NCBI GenBank assembly: GCA_937884605.1
Contig: CALGDM010000005.1
Coordinates: 1-64,000, forward strand
DNA length: 64,000 nt
Source: an uncultured Spiribacter sp.
GTDB lineage: Bacteria; Pseudomonadota; Gammaproteobacteria; Nitrococcales; Nitrococcaceae
Direction: 5' to 3'
The translations under genes and the position numbers were made by a program. Shown here piece by piece: positions 18,979-27,484 of this stretch. Every line of letters begins with the position of its first letter. Position 1 is the stretch's first letter. Below the pieces are notes generated by a model, which was given only the letters and a program-made list of their open reading frames with translations, made no database searches and had not been told where the DNA came from.

Positions 18979-19241
18979 TTCAGATCGGCGGCCCGCACGT
19001 TGATGGCGCGCTCTTCGAGCATCACGGGGATGCCGTCATCGACCCGGTAGATGCGCTCTTCATTGGCGGTGATCAGGCCTTCCTCGAGCGGCGTCTCGAC
19101 GGGGGTGTCGTCCTGATAGTGGACGTCGCCCGCGGTGATGCGCTCGTTCAGGGCCTTGAGCTCGCGTCGTCCCAGCCCGTGTACCGGCTGCTTGGTCACC
19201 GGGCAGCAAAGAATATCGAGTAATTTGCGATCGATAGCCAT
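18975..19241 (-). CDS. ycaR: Trm112/YcaR-like small protein
   Basis: An 88-residue protein of the YcaR (Trm112-like, UPF0434) family. It starts RKLLDILCCPVTKQPVHG, matching the first half of the family zinc motif, and ends with RVDDGIPVMLEERA, the usual DGIPVLL segment. It is longer than the roughly 60-residue E. coli protein through an insert in the middle. The expected CPVC is CPVT and no later cysteine pair is seen, so zinc binding is probably lost. In eukaryotes Trm112 activates several methyltransferases including the release-factor enzyme Mtq2; here the gene overlaps prmC by four bases. Confidence 0.85.
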   Translation of the reverse strand: MAIDRKLLDILCCPVTKQPVHGLGRRELKALNERITAGDVHYQDDTPVETPLEEGLITANEERIYRVDDGIPVMLEERAINVRAADLK

Positions 19242-19270
19242 GACGATTGAACCTTACGGAATGATCATCA

Positions 19271-19279
19271 AGGATAGCA
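19271..19279 (-). promoter_or_regulatory. Possible extended -10 promoter of the ycaR-prmC-moeB operon
   Basis: The minus strand reads TGCTATCCT (19279-19271), an extended -10 element about 30 bases before the ycaR ATG. No convincing -35 box is present. A Shine-Dalgarno-like AAGG follows. Confidence 0.4.
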
Positions 19280-19306
19280 GACTGCGGCCGTGAGCAGCCC
19301 CGGGCG

Positions 19307-19335
19307 TGGAGAAAATCCGGTCGCCGGGCTACCAT
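19307..19335 (+). promoter_or_regulatory. Possible promoter of aroG
   Basis: TGGAGA (19307-19312) and TACCAT (19330-19335) are 17 bases apart, about 40 bases before the aroG ATG in the 134-base divergent gap. Each box matches the sigma-70 consensus at only four of six positions, so this is tentative. I see no tryptophan or tyrosine operator. Confidence 0.3.
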
Positions 19336-19375
19336 GTACCGATGATGACCATTCTGACAGTGAGATCGACACGCC

Positions 19376-20449
19376 ATGAGTGAGACCCCCATCGACAACC
19401 TGAACGTCCGGGCCCAGGATCCGCTGCCCACGCCCGCCGAGCTCAAGGCGCGGCAGCCTCTTTCCGAGTCGGGCAAGGAGACCGTCGAGGCCGGCCGCAC
19501 TGCGGTGGAGGCCATTCTCGACGGCAAGGATCCGCGCCTGCTGGTCGTGGTTGGACCCTGCTCGATCCATGATCTCGACGCCGCCAAGGACTACGCGAGG
19601 CGCTTGAAGGCACTCCACGATGAGCTCAGTGATTCGCTGTTCATCGTCATGCGGGTCTACTTCGAGAAGCCGCGCACCACCGTGGGCTGGAAGGGCCTGA
19701 TCAATGACCCCTACATGGACGACAGCTTCGATATTGAGGAGGGGCTCCGGCGCGCCCGCGATCTGCTGCTGTATCTGGCGGAGCTTGGGCTGCCTGCCGG
19801 CACCGAGGCGCTTGATCCGATCACGCCGCAGTACCTGGGCGACCTGATCAGCTGGACCGCCATCGGGGCCCGCACCACCGAGTCACAGACCCACCGCGAA
19901 ATGGCCAGTGGCCTGTCGACGGCGGTCGGATTCAAGAACGGCACCGACGGCAGTCTGGACGTGGCCATCAACGCCATGCGCTCGGCGGCGAGCCCGCACA
20001 GTTTTCTGGGGATCACCCAGCATGATGGCCGCTCGGCCATTATCCGCACCGCCGGCAACCCCTATGGCCACGTCGTGCTGCGCGGCGGCGACCAGCCGAA
20101 CTATGATTCGGTGAGCATCGCGCTGTGCGAAAAGGCGCTGGCGGACGAAGGGCTGTCGGCCTGCCTGATGGTGGATTGCAGCCATGCCAACTCGAACAAG
20201 GATCCGGCGCTGCAGCCACTGGTCATGGATAATCTGGTCAATCAGATTGTCGAAGGGAATCGGTCGATTGTTGCCGCGATGATCGAAAGCCAGATCGGCT
20301 GGGGCAAACAGAAACTCGGCGACGATCCGTCGGCCCTCGAGTATGGCGTCTCCATCACCGATGGCTGCATCGACTGGGCAACCACGGAGCGCGTGCTGCG
20401 CGATGCCGCGGAAAAGCTCTCGCAACCGCTTCAGGCGCGAATCGCCTGA
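19376..20449 (+). CDS. aroG: 3-deoxy-7-phosphoheptulonate synthase (DAHP synthase, class I)
   Basis: Condenses phosphoenolpyruvate with erythrose-4-phosphate, the entry step of aromatic amino acid synthesis. The 357-residue protein matches the AroF/G/H class: LLVVVGPCSIHDLDAAKDYA near residue 62, MRVYFEKPRTTVGWKGLINDP, GARTTESQTHREMASGLS, and CLMVDCSHANSNKDP with metal-binding residues. Which aromatic amino acid inhibits it cannot be decided by eye. With dksA it forms a plus-strand island between two minus-strand parts of what is usually one hemA-prfA-prmC operon. Confidence 0.95.
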   Translation: MSETPIDNLNVRAQDPLPTPAELKARQPLSESGKETVEAGRTAVEAILDGKDPRLLVVVGPCSIHDLDAAKDYARRLKALHDELSDSLFIVMRVYFEKPRTTVGWKGLINDPYMDDSFDIEEGLRRARDLLLYLAELGLPAGTEALDPITPQYLGDLISWTAIGARTTESQTHREMASGLSTAVGFKNGTDGSLDVAINAMRSAASPHSFLGITQHDGRSAIIRTAGNPYGHVVLRGGDQPNYDSVSIALCEKALADEGLSACLMVDCSHANSNKDPALQPLVMDNLVNQIVEGNRSIVAAMIESQIGWGKQKLGDDPSALEYGVSITDGCIDWATTERVLRDAAEKLSQPLQARIA

Positions 20450-20469
20450 GGCCGTCAAGGACAAACCGC

Positions 20470-20512
20470 GCTTGACCGACCGCTCCGCGCGCAGTTGAAT
20501 AAACGGTCGAGC
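20470..20512. repeat. Inverted repeat around the dksA promoter
   Basis: GCTTGACCG (20470-20478) pairs with CGGTCGAGC (20504-20512) with one G-T wobble. The right arm ends about six bases before the GGAGG that precedes the dksA ATG. It could be an operator or a leader hairpin; neither is shown. Confidence 0.45.
20472..20500 (+). promoter_or_regulatory. Predicted sigma-70 promoter of dksA
   Basis: TTGACC (20472-20477) and TTGAAT (20495-20500) are separated by 17 bases, in the 77-base gap between aroG and dksA. The -35 box lies in the left arm of a 9-base inverted repeat (20470-20478 and 20504-20512) that brackets the promoter. Confidence 0.5.
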
Positions 20513-20526
20513 CAATGGAGGTAACC

Positions 20527-20958
20527 ATGACCGACAATGCTTCTCTGCCAGTACGTGGCATCGAGCCCTATCAGCCCGCCGACGATGAGGCCTACATGAG
20601 CGAGGCCCAGCTGGCGCACTTCGAGGCCATTCTCGGTGCCTGGAAACAGCAGCTGCAGGAAGAGGTGGAGCGCACGGTCAGTCACATGCGTGATGACGCC
20701 AATCATTACGCCGATCCGGCCGATCGGGCGACTCAGGAAGAGGAATTCGCCCTCGAACTGCGTACCCGCGACCGCGAGCGCAAGCTGATTCGCAAAATCG
20801 ACAAGACCCTCGAGCGGATCCGCAAGGACGACTACGGGTATTGCGATGAATGCGGGGTCGAGATCGGCATTCGCCGGCTCGAGGCCCGGCCCACGGCAAC
20901 GCTCTGCGTCGACTGCAAGACCCTCGAGGAGATCCGCGAGAAACAGCGGGTCGCCTGA
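20527..20958 (+). CDS. dksA: RNA polymerase-binding transcription factor DksA
   Basis: DksA binds in the secondary channel of RNA polymerase and with ppGpp adjusts rRNA and amino-acid promoters. The 143-residue protein has a coiled coil (about residues 28-100) and the zinc finger CDECGVEIGIRRLEARP...CVDC in C-x2-C-x17-C-x2-C form near the C-terminus, ending EIREKQRVA as in E. coli. The start is the ATG at 20527, five bases after a GGAGG; an in-frame ATG at 20515 lies upstream of that site and is not chosen. Confidence 0.95.
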   Translation: MTDNASLPVRGIEPYQPADDEAYMSEAQLAHFEAILGAWKQQLQEEVERTVSHMRDDANHYADPADRATQEEEFALELRTRDRERKLIRKIDKTLERIRKDDYGYCDECGVEIGIRRLEARPTATLCVDCKTLEEIREKQRVA

Positions 20959-20973
20959 TCGCCGGCGCCGGGT

Positions 20974-22062
20974 TTACGGGTCGGTTGACAGTTCGGCGAG
21001 TTGATCGGCCTGATGCTCGTTGATCAGTGGGTCGATCACCACCTCGAGGTGGCCGGCCAGAATGGACTCCAGCTTGTACAGGGTCAGGTTGATCCGGTGA
21101 TCGGTGACCCGGCCCTGCGGAAAGTTGTAGGTGCGGATGCGATCGGATCGATCGCCGGTGCCCACCAGCTGGCGCCGGGTTTCGGTCCGCTCGGCCGCTG
21201 CGGCATCCCGCTGTTGATCCATGAGCCTCGCCTGTAGCAGTGACAGGGCCCTTGCCCGATTCTTGTGCTGAGAGCGTTCTTCCTGGCACTCCACGACCAC
21301 GCCGCTGGGCAGATGCGTCATGCGAACGGCCGAATCCGTCTTGTTGACGTGCTGCCCGCCGGCGCCCGAGGCCCGGAACGTGTCCACGCGAAGATCCGCG
21401 GGATTGACCTCGATTTCATCGATTTCCGCGGCTTCCGGCAGGATGGCGACGGTGCAGGCCGAGGTATGAATGCGGCCCTGGGACTCGGTGGCGGGCACGC
21501 GCTGGACGCGGTGGGCGCCGGATTCGAACTTGAGCTTTGAATAGACCCGATCACCCGCGACGCGGGCCACCACTTCGCGATAGCCCCCCTGTTCGCCAGG
21601 GCTTTCGCTAAGAACTTCAGTCCGCCAGCCCTGCTGTTCGGCATAGCGCAGATACATGCGCAACAGATCGCCGGCAAACAGTGCGGCCTCGTCCCCGCCG
21701 GTCCCGGCACGGATCTCGACGAAGGTATTGCGGGTGTCGTTGGGGTCTTCGGGGATCATCAGCAGCGTCAGATCGCGCTCAAGCGACTCGAGGCGGCGGT
21801 TGGCGCTGTCGATTTCTTCTTCGGCGAGCACCCGCATGCCCTCGTCACCGTCCTCCGCCAGCTCTTGGGCATTGGCCAGATCGGTTTCCGCCGACTCGAA
21901 TGCCGTGAGGGTGGCCGCCAGCGGTTCAAGCCGCGAATACTCCTGAGAGAGTCGGGTGAACTGGCGGTTGTCGCCGATCACCTCAGGGTCGGCGAGCAGC
22001 TGCTCGATCTCTTCGTGACGCTCCAGAAGGCTCTGGAGCTTACGGCGCAGGTTGTCGTTCAT
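20974..22062 (-). CDS. prfA: Peptide chain release factor 1
   Basis: RF1 recognises UAA and UAG stop codons and triggers peptide release. The 362-residue protein has the GGQ catalytic motif in [18 protein letters not shown], the PrmC methylation site, and a stop-codon recognition domain before it ([19 protein letters not shown] marks its start). The ATG overlaps the hemA stop by four bases. It ends 15 bases from the convergent dksA gene. Confidence 0.97.
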   Translation of the reverse strand: MNDNLRRKLQSLLERHEEIEQLLADPEVIGDNRQFTRLSQEYSRLEPLAATLTAFESAETDLANAQELAEDGDEGMRVLAEEEIDSANRRLESLERDLTLLMIPEDPNDTRNTFVEIRAGTGGDEAALFAGDLLRMYLRYAEQQGWRTEVLSESPGEQGGYREVVARVAGDRVYSKLKFESGAHRVQRVPATESQGRIHTSACTVAILPEAAEIDEIEVNPADLRVDTFRASGAGGQHVNKTDSAVRMTHLPSGVVVECQEERSQHKNRARALSLLQARLMDQQRDAAAAERTETRRQLVGTGDRSDRIRTYNFPQGRVTDHRINLTLYKLESILAGHLEVVIDPLINEHQADQLAELSTDP

Positions 22063-23333
22063 TCGTCGTCGTCCCGGCTTTCGTCGATGCCCAGCATGCG
22101 ACGACTCTGCCGGATGGTTTCCGGATCGCCACTGCGGGCCGCCTCACGCAGACCCAGCGTGGGCAGATGCAGGAGTTTGCGGGTCAGGCGATGGGCCAGC
22201 GCCTCGAGCACCTGTTCCGGCGGCTGGCCGGCGCTTATTTCGCGGCGCGCCTGCTCGAGGGCGTATTCGCGCTGACGCTCGCCATGGCGCCGAAAGCGCC
22301 GGATGGCGCTGACCGCATCGAGGGTGCGCACCCAGTCCATGAACCGGTCGGCCTGCTCGTGGACGAGCGCCTCCGCCTCATCGGCGGCCGCCGCGCGGCT
22401 GCGCTGATTGCGGTCGATGACATCGCGGAGATCGTCGACAGTGTACAGGTAGACGTCCTCGAGCTGGTCAATGCGGGTCTCGATATCCCGAGGTACCGCC
22501 AGATCAACCATGAACACCGGCTCGTGGCGGCGCTGGCGCAGGCTTGCCCGGATCTGATCGTAGTGCAGAATCGGTTCGGGACTGGCGGTGCACGAGATAA
22601 TGATGTCGGCGCGGGGCAGGAATGTATCCAGCTCGTCGAGCCCCAGGGCGCGGCCGCCACAGGTGCTTGCCAGCGACTCTGCCCGCTCGCGACTGCGGTT
22701 GGCGATAACCAGCTCGCCCATGCCCTGTTCGCGGAAGTGCCGGGCGGTGAGTTCGATCATTTCCCCGGCGCCAATCAGCAGCGCGCGCCGGCGGTCCAGT
22801 CGATCGAAGATCTGGCGGGCCAGAGTGACGGCGGCAAACGCGACCGACACCGGATGGGCGCCAATGGCTGTCTCGGTGCGCACGCGCTTGGCGAGCGAAA
22901 AGGCGTGCTGGAAGAGACGATCCAGGATCTGACCCAGCAACCCGGCGCCGGCCGCGGAGTGATAGGCCAGTTTGGCCTGACCGAGGATCTGCGGCTCGCC
23001 CAGCACCAGCGAGTCCAGGCCCGCGGCCACCCGCAGGAGATGGACAACGGCGTCACGGCCTTCAAAGGTGTACAGGTAGGGATTCAGCCAGTCCGGATCC
23101 AGGTCCTGTTGCTGGGCCAGCCAGCGATGCAGGATGGCCGGCGTGGCCTCGGGGGCAAGGACCGCGTAGATTTCGGTTCGGTTGCAGGTCGACAGGACCG
23201 CGGCCTCGCGCACACCGGGGCGCGCGGCGAGCGCGGACAGTGCACTGTCCAGCGTGTCCGCCGACAACACGACCTGCTCGCGGACGGCGAGCGGTGCGGA
23301 TTCGTGGTTGAGCCCCAGGGTGACGACTGGCAT
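22059..23333 (-). CDS. hemA: Glutamyl-tRNA reductase
   Basis: Reduces glutamyl-tRNA(Glu) to glutamate-1-semialdehyde, the first committed step of C5-pathway haem synthesis. The 424-residue protein starts [19 protein letters not shown], has the catalytic cysteine in [12 protein letters not shown], the NADPH-binding domain at [20 protein letters not shown] and a C-terminal dimerisation helix domain. The start is the ATG at 23333; 18 more in-frame codons upstream look non-coding. The order hemA-prfA is conserved. Confidence 0.96.
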   Translation of the reverse strand: MPVVTLGLNHESAPLAVREQVVLSADTLDSALSALAARPGVREAAVLSTCNRTEIYAVLAPEATPAILHRWLAQQQDLDPDWLNPYLYTFEGRDAVVHLLRVAAGLDSLVLGEPQILGQAKLAYHSAAGAGLLGQILDRLFQHAFSLAKRVRTETAIGAHPVSVAFAAVTLARQIFDRLDRRRALLIGAGEMIELTARHFREQGMGELVIANRSRERAESLASTCGGRALGLDELDTFLPRADIIISCTASPEPILHYDQIRASLRQRRHEPVFMVDLAVPRDIETRIDQLEDVYLYTVDDLRDVIDRNQRSRAAAADEAEALVHEQADRFMDWVRTLDAVSAIRRFRRHGERQREYALEQARREISAGQPPEQVLEALAHRLTRKLLHLPTLGLREAARSGDPETIRQSRRMLGIDESRDDDE

Positions 23334-23361
23334 CGGGATCCGGTTGACTGGAATGTGGCAG

Positions 23362-23389
23362 ATTGTAGGGCAGCATTGCCTCAACACAA
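23362..23389 (-). promoter_or_regulatory. Predicted promoter of hemA-prfA
   Basis: On the minus strand TTGTGT (23389-23384) precedes TACAAT (23367-23362) by 16 bases. The -10 box matches five of six consensus positions and lies about 30 bases before the hemA ATG, in the 72-base divergent gap. Confidence 0.45.
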
Positions 23390-23405
23390 GTAGGATACGG
23401 GGTCG

Positions 23406-24914
23406 ATGAAAAGGTTCGCGACTCTAGAATGGCTATGGGCCCGCTGGCGGCGGGGGTTGGGCGGCTTTCTGGCCGTTGCCCTGCTAACGGCCTGCGTCCC
23501 CGTCAAGGACAACACCGAGGCGGCCATGGAGCCTGTCGACACCGCGCCGCTCGCCGGTGTGATGGCGGCGGAGCTCGCCGCTGCGCGGGGCAATGTGGAC
23601 CGCGCCAGCCGCCTCTACGATCGGGTCGGCGGGCGCCTTGGCGATGCCGCCGCGGTGGAGCGGGGCGCGCAGCTGGCATTGCTTGCCGATGACCTGCCCG
23701 CCGCCGGGCGTCTGACGGCTCGCTGGGTTGAACTCGCTCCCGACAGTGGTGACGCGCTGCGCCTGCAGGGGCTGGTGCGGCTGCGCGACGGGGATGCCGA
23801 CGGGGCGACGGCGCGGCTGCTGGAAAGCCTGCCGGATGACCCCGGCGAGCGCGATGTGGTGATCGATCGCCTTGCCCGGCGCCTGTCGGATCGGGCGCTG
23901 CCCCCGCAATCCCTGCAGGTCATGGCGGCGATCGCCGACGCCCTGCCGCAATCCCGGGCTGCCCGGCTTGCCCTGGCCCGGGTGGCGATTGATCGTGATG
24001 AGCCCCGCGTTGCCCTCGAAGCGGTCGATCAGGCACTCGATCGGCAACCGGACTCGCGCAATGCGCGCCTGCTGCGCGCCGACGCCCTGTTGGCGCTGGA
24101 GCGGCCCGACGCCGCTTTCGCCATCTTTGCCGAGCTGCTCGAGACGTCCCCCGATAATACGTCCCTGCGCTTCGAGTATGCCCAGGCGCTGCTCGAGCGC
24201 GGCCGCGAGACGGCGGCACTCGAGCAGTTCGGGCGGCTGGTCGATACGGGTGCGACACAGCCGCGAATGCTCAATGCCGCCATTGTGCTGGCGTTGCGAA
24301 GCGGGGCCGATGAACTGGCATTGACGGCGTTGCGCCGGCTCCGCGCCGGCTCCGCGTCCGCGACGCGCCAGAGTCTGTTGCTCGAGGGCCGACTGTTGCG
24401 CCGTCTTGGCCGGACCGGGCAAAGCCTCGAGGTGTACAACCGTGCCCTCGAGGGGCGCGGGGCGGATGCCGAACTGCGTTATGCCCGCGCCATGGCGCGG
24501 ATTGCTACGGATGATCTGGCCGGCGCAGAGACCGATCTGCGTCGCATCATTCGTGATGATCCGACCCATGCCGAGGCCCTCAACGCCCTCGGCTATACCC
24601 TGGTGGATCAGACGTCGCGCATCGACGAGGGCGCGGATCTGATCGAGAAGGCCTACGCAATCCGTCCCGAATCGCCGGCGATCATCGATAGCATGGGGTG
24701 GGCGGCCTACCGCCAGGACCGGCCCAAAGCGGCGCTGGAGTACCTGCGGCGTGCCCACGAAATGACCGGCGGCGCCCCGGAGATCGCGGCGCATCTGGGT
24801 GAGGTGCTCTGGATGCTGGGGCGGCGCGATGAGGCGCAGTCGGTCTGGCAGGCGGCCTTGTCCGGCCGCGGTGACCATCCGGTGCTGGAGGAGACCATGG
24901 AGCGATTGAATTGA
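23406..24914 (+). CDS. Tetratricopeptide-repeat lipoprotein
   Basis: A 502-residue protein with an N-terminal signal and a lipobox-like LLTACVP (Cys near residue 30), so probably an envelope lipoprotein. The rest is a chain of helical TPR-type repeats rich in Ala, Leu and Arg; clear units include NALGYTLVDQTSRIDEGADL and IIDSMGWAAYRQDRPKAALE near the end. TPR proteins usually hold protein partners. The position between hemA and lolB is the same as for a TPR protein gene in Pseudomonas, and the TTGA junction couples it to lolB. I do not know its precise role. Confidence 0.85.
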   Translation: MKRFATLEWLWARWRRGLGGFLAVALLTACVPVKDNTEAAMEPVDTAPLAGVMAAELAAARGNVDRASRLYDRVGGRLGDAAAVERGAQLALLADDLPAAGRLTARWVELAPDSGDALRLQGLVRLRDGDADGATARLLESLPDDPGERDVVIDRLARRLSDRALPPQSLQVMAAIADALPQSRAARLALARVAIDRDEPRVALEAVDQALDRQPDSRNARLLRADALLALERPDAAFAIFAELLETSPDNTSLRFEYAQALLERGRETAALEQFGRLVDTGATQPRMLNAAIVLALRSGADELALTALRRLRAGSASATRQSLLLEGRLLRRLGRTGQSLEVYNRALEGRGADAELRYARAMARIATDDLAGAETDLRRIIRDDPTHAEALNALGYTLVDQTSRIDEGADLIEKAYAIRPESPAIIDSMGWAAYRQDRPKAALEYLRRAHEMTGGAPEIAAHLGEVLWMLGRRDEAQSVWQAALSGRGDHPVLEETMERLN

Positions 24915-25525
24915 TCACACGGCGTCGCCTCGCCGCTCTGGGGGCGGGGCTGTTGCTGGGCGTGCTTGCAACCGGCTGCGCGGTTCGGCCGCCGGCGCCC
25001 GAGGCGAGCGACGACAGCGTGCGACTGACCGACTGGACGCCGCCGCCGGCCCCGGCCGAGTGGCAGCTCGATGGTCGAACATCGCTGCGCCTGGGCGAAG
25101 AGGGCGCCACCGCGTCGGTGACCTGGCGCCAGGATGAGGCCGCCTATCGCATCGACCTGCGGGGTGCGTTCGGTGCCGGCAGCCTGCGCATCAGCGGTGC
25201 CGCCGACGGGGTGACGGTGCGCACCGCCGATGGTGAACGCTACCGCGCCGAGAGCCCGCGCGAGCTGGTGCGAGCGGTCACGGGTTATGACCTGCCGGTG
25301 GGTTTTCTGCGCTTTTGGGTCACCGCCCAGCCGGTGCCGTGGCTTGAGGGGCGCGTCACGCTGGATGATGCCGGGCGTCCGGGCGTGATTCGTCAGGGCG
25401 GCTGGCGGGTGACTTACGAAAACTTCGAGTCGGTGAGTGGTTACTCGCTGCCGGGGCGTGTGGCAGTGACAAAGGCGGAGACATCGATCCGCATGGTGGT
25501 CCGCAACTGGGCGCCGGGCGGATGA
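24911..25525 (+). CDS. lolB: Outer-membrane lipoprotein receptor LolB
   Basis: LolB accepts lipoproteins from LolA and inserts them into the outer membrane; it is itself a lipoprotein. The 204-residue protein has a short signal with lipobox LATGC (Cys23), then the LolB half-barrel with AEWQLDGRTSLRLGEEGATA and a terminal FESVSGYSLPGRVAV. The start is a TTG at 24911 overlapping the upstream stop (TTGA); no ATG or GTG is available before the lipobox. The stop overlaps the ispE ATG, matching the usual lolB-ispE-prs order. Confidence 0.92.
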   Translation: MITRRRLAALGAGLLLGVLATGCAVRPPAPEASDDSVRLTDWTPPPAPAEWQLDGRTSLRLGEEGATASVTWRQDEAAYRIDLRGAFGAGSLRISGAADGVTVRTADGERYRAESPRELVRAVTGYDLPVGFLRFWVTAQPVPWLEGRVTLDDAGRPGVIRQGGWRVTYENFESVSGYSLPGRVAVTKAETSIRMVVRNWAPGG

Positions 25526-26391
25526 GCCTTCGATCGTCGGGGTGGCCGGCGCCGGCCAAGATCAACCGTTTTCTGCACATCGTTGGCCGGCGGCCGGACG
25601 GGTATCACGCGATCCAGACCCTGTTCCAGTTCATTGAGCCCTGCGACCGGCTCGATTTTACGCTCACCGATACCCCGGAGATCACTCGTGAAGGCGGCGT
25701 TGCGGGGCTGCCGGCGGCGGATGATCTGGTGGTCCGCGCCGCCCGCGCCCTGCAGGCCCGCAGCGGCTACCGGGCCGGCGTGCATATCCACGTGGATAAA
25801 CGCATCCCCGCCGGCGCCGGCCTGGGAGGAGGGTCGTCGGATGCCGCCACCACGCTCGTGGCCCTCAACACACTTTGGGGGTGTGGTCTGAGCGGGGCTG
25901 ATCTTGAAGCCATTGGTCTGGATCTGGGGGCCGACATACCAGCTTTTGTCCGCGGCCGGGGGGCCTGGGGAGAAGGTGTGGGGGAGCGGTTGACGGCACT
26001 GGATGCGGATTGCCCGTGGCTGGTGCTCGTCGATCCCCAGGTCGAGGTCAGCACCGCGGCCGTGTTCGGCGATCCCAAATTGACACGGCATACTGAGCGT
26101 ATAACAATACGCGGCTTTAAAACGGTGGCCTTGCGCAACGATTGCGAGGCAACCGTCCGGCGGCTCTATCCGGCGGTCGCGAGCGCGGTCGATGCGCTGT
26201 CAGCGTATGGCCCAACGCGGCTCACAGGCACGGGGGGGTGTCTTTTTGCCTGTTTTGACGATCGCGGGGCCGCTGAGCGAGCGCGGAGGGGCGTCAGTGA
26301 TTGCGGGACGGTCTGGGTGACGCGGGCAGCCAATCGCTCGCCGCTGCTCGATCGGCTCGAAGCGCAGCAGGCATCATCAAATGGGGCGTAG
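25522..26391 (+). CDS. ispE: 4-diphosphocytidyl-2-C-methyl-D-erythritol kinase
   Basis: IspE phosphorylates CDP-methylerythritol in the MEP pathway to isoprenoid precursors. This GHMP kinase of 289 residues starts [22 protein letters not shown] and has the ATP loop [17 protein letters not shown] and the late motif [11 protein letters not shown]. The stop codon TAG at 26389-26391 lies inside the acceptor arm of the following tRNA-Gln gene, so the last ten bases are shared by a coding sequence and a tRNA. Confidence 0.96.
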   Translation: MSLRSSGWPAPAKINRFLHIVGRRPDGYHAIQTLFQFIEPCDRLDFTLTDTPEITREGGVAGLPAADDLVVRAARALQARSGYRAGVHIHVDKRIPAGAGLGGGSSDAATTLVALNTLWGCGLSGADLEAIGLDLGADIPAFVRGRGAWGEGVGERLTALDADCPWLVLVDPQVEVSTAAVFGDPKLTRHTERITIRGFKTVALRNDCEATVRRLYPAVASAVDALSAYGPTRLTGTGGCLFACFDDRGAAERARRGVSDCGTVWVTRAANRSPLLDRLEAQQASSNGA

Positions 26392-26456
26392 CCAAGCGGT
26401 AAGGCACGGGGTTTTGATCCCCGGATGCGCAGGTTCGAATCCTGCCGCCCCAGCCA
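26382..26456 (+). tRNA. tRNA-Gln (anticodon TTG)
   Basis: A 75-base cloverleaf with acceptor arms TGGGGCG and CGCCCCA, discriminator G and encoded CCA. The anticodon stem CGGGG/CCCCG holds loop TTTTGAT, with anticodon TTG at 26414-26416. The T arm contains GGTTCGAATCC. The sequence closely resembles E. coli tRNA-Gln(UUG). The first ten bases are also the end of ispE, so this tRNA must be cut from a transcript that also carries the ispE message, unless it has an internal promoter. Confidence 0.97.
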
Positions 26457-26482
26457 CTTATCAGCAGCAGGGTGCACACGCC

Positions 26483-27436
26483 ATGGAAAACGGAAGCATG
26501 ATGGTGTTCGCGGGGAACGCCAATCCGGATCTCGCCCGAGCCGTGGCCTCGCACCTCAAGACCCGCCTTGGCGACGCGGTGGTCACCAGCTTCAGCGACG
26601 GCGAGGTCCAGGTCGAGATCAACGAGCACGTCCGCGGTCATGACGTGTTCATCATCCAGCCGACCTGTGCGCCCACCAACGACAATCTCATGGAGCTGAT
26701 GGTCATTGCCGATGCCCTGCGGCGATCATCAGCGGCCCGCATCACCGCCGTGGTTCCCTACTATGGCTACGCCCGTCAGGATCGTCGGCAGCGATCGCAG
26801 CGCGTACCGATTACCGCCAAGCTCGCCGCTGACATGATCACCACCGCCGGGATCAACCGCGTGATCACCGTTGACCTCCATGCCGACCAGATTCAGGGCT
26901 TTTTCAACATCCCCGTCGATAACGTCTACGCCTCGCCGGTGCTGCTGGGGGACATCTGGCGCCAGACCCATGCCGACAAGATCGTGGTCTCGCCCGATGT
27001 CGGCGGTGTCCTGCGCGCAAGGGCCGTCGCGCGGCGCCTCGACAATGCGGACCTCGCCATTATCGACAAGCGCCGGCCGCGGGCGAATGAAATGGAGGTC
27101 ATGAACATCATCGGCGATGTCCAGGACAAGACCTGCGTTATTGTCGACGACATCATCGACACCGCTGGCACGCTCTGCCAGGCCGCGGCCGCGCTCAAGG
27201 AGCGGGGCGCCGGCCGCGTGGTGGCCTATATCACCCACCCGGTCCTGTCGGGACCGGCCATTGAGCGCATCGAAAACAGTCATCTGGACGAACTGGTGGT
27301 CACCGACAGCATTCCGCTGTCCCCCGCCGCCGAGGCCAGTGACCGGATTCGTCAGCTATCGCTGGCGGAAATGCTCGCCGAGACCATGCGGCGGGTGAAT
27401 AACGACGAGTCGGTCAGCGAGTTGTTCGTCGACTGA
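26483..27436 (+). CDS. prs: Ribose-phosphate pyrophosphokinase
   Basis: Makes PRPP from ribose-5-phosphate and ATP for nucleotide, histidine and tryptophan synthesis. The 317-residue protein has [11 protein letters not shown] near the start, [14 protein letters not shown], the flexible-loop region [17 protein letters not shown], and the PRPP-binding loop [14 protein letters not shown]. The ATG at 26483 is used; open codons upstream run back through tRNA-Gln and are not coding. The order ispE-tRNA-Gln-prs-rplY-pth-ychF is conserved in gammaproteobacteria. Confidence 0.96.
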   Translation: MENGSMMVFAGNANPDLARAVASHLKTRLGDAVVTSFSDGEVQVEINEHVRGHDVFIIQPTCAPTNDNLMELMVIADALRRSSAARITAVVPYYGYARQDRRQRSQRVPITAKLAADMITTAGINRVITVDLHADQIQGFFNIPVDNVYASPVLLGDIWRQTHADKIVVSPDVGGVLRARAVARRLDNADLAIIDKRRPRANEMEVMNIIGDVQDKTCVIVDDIIDTAGTLCQAAAALKERGAGRVVAYITHPVLSGPAIERIENSHLDELVVTDSIPLSPAAEASDRIRQLSLAEMLAETMRRVNNDESVSELFVD

Positions 27437-27484
27437 TCGTCCCAATCGCCCCTGGTCGCGGGGGCCTTGACGGAGAAAACTGCA

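Noticed and set aside
20962-20971. Palindrome CCGGCGCCGG between the dksA and prfA stops
   Set aside because: It has no loop and no T-run on either strand, so it is not a convincing terminator; GC-rich palindromes of this size occur by chance.
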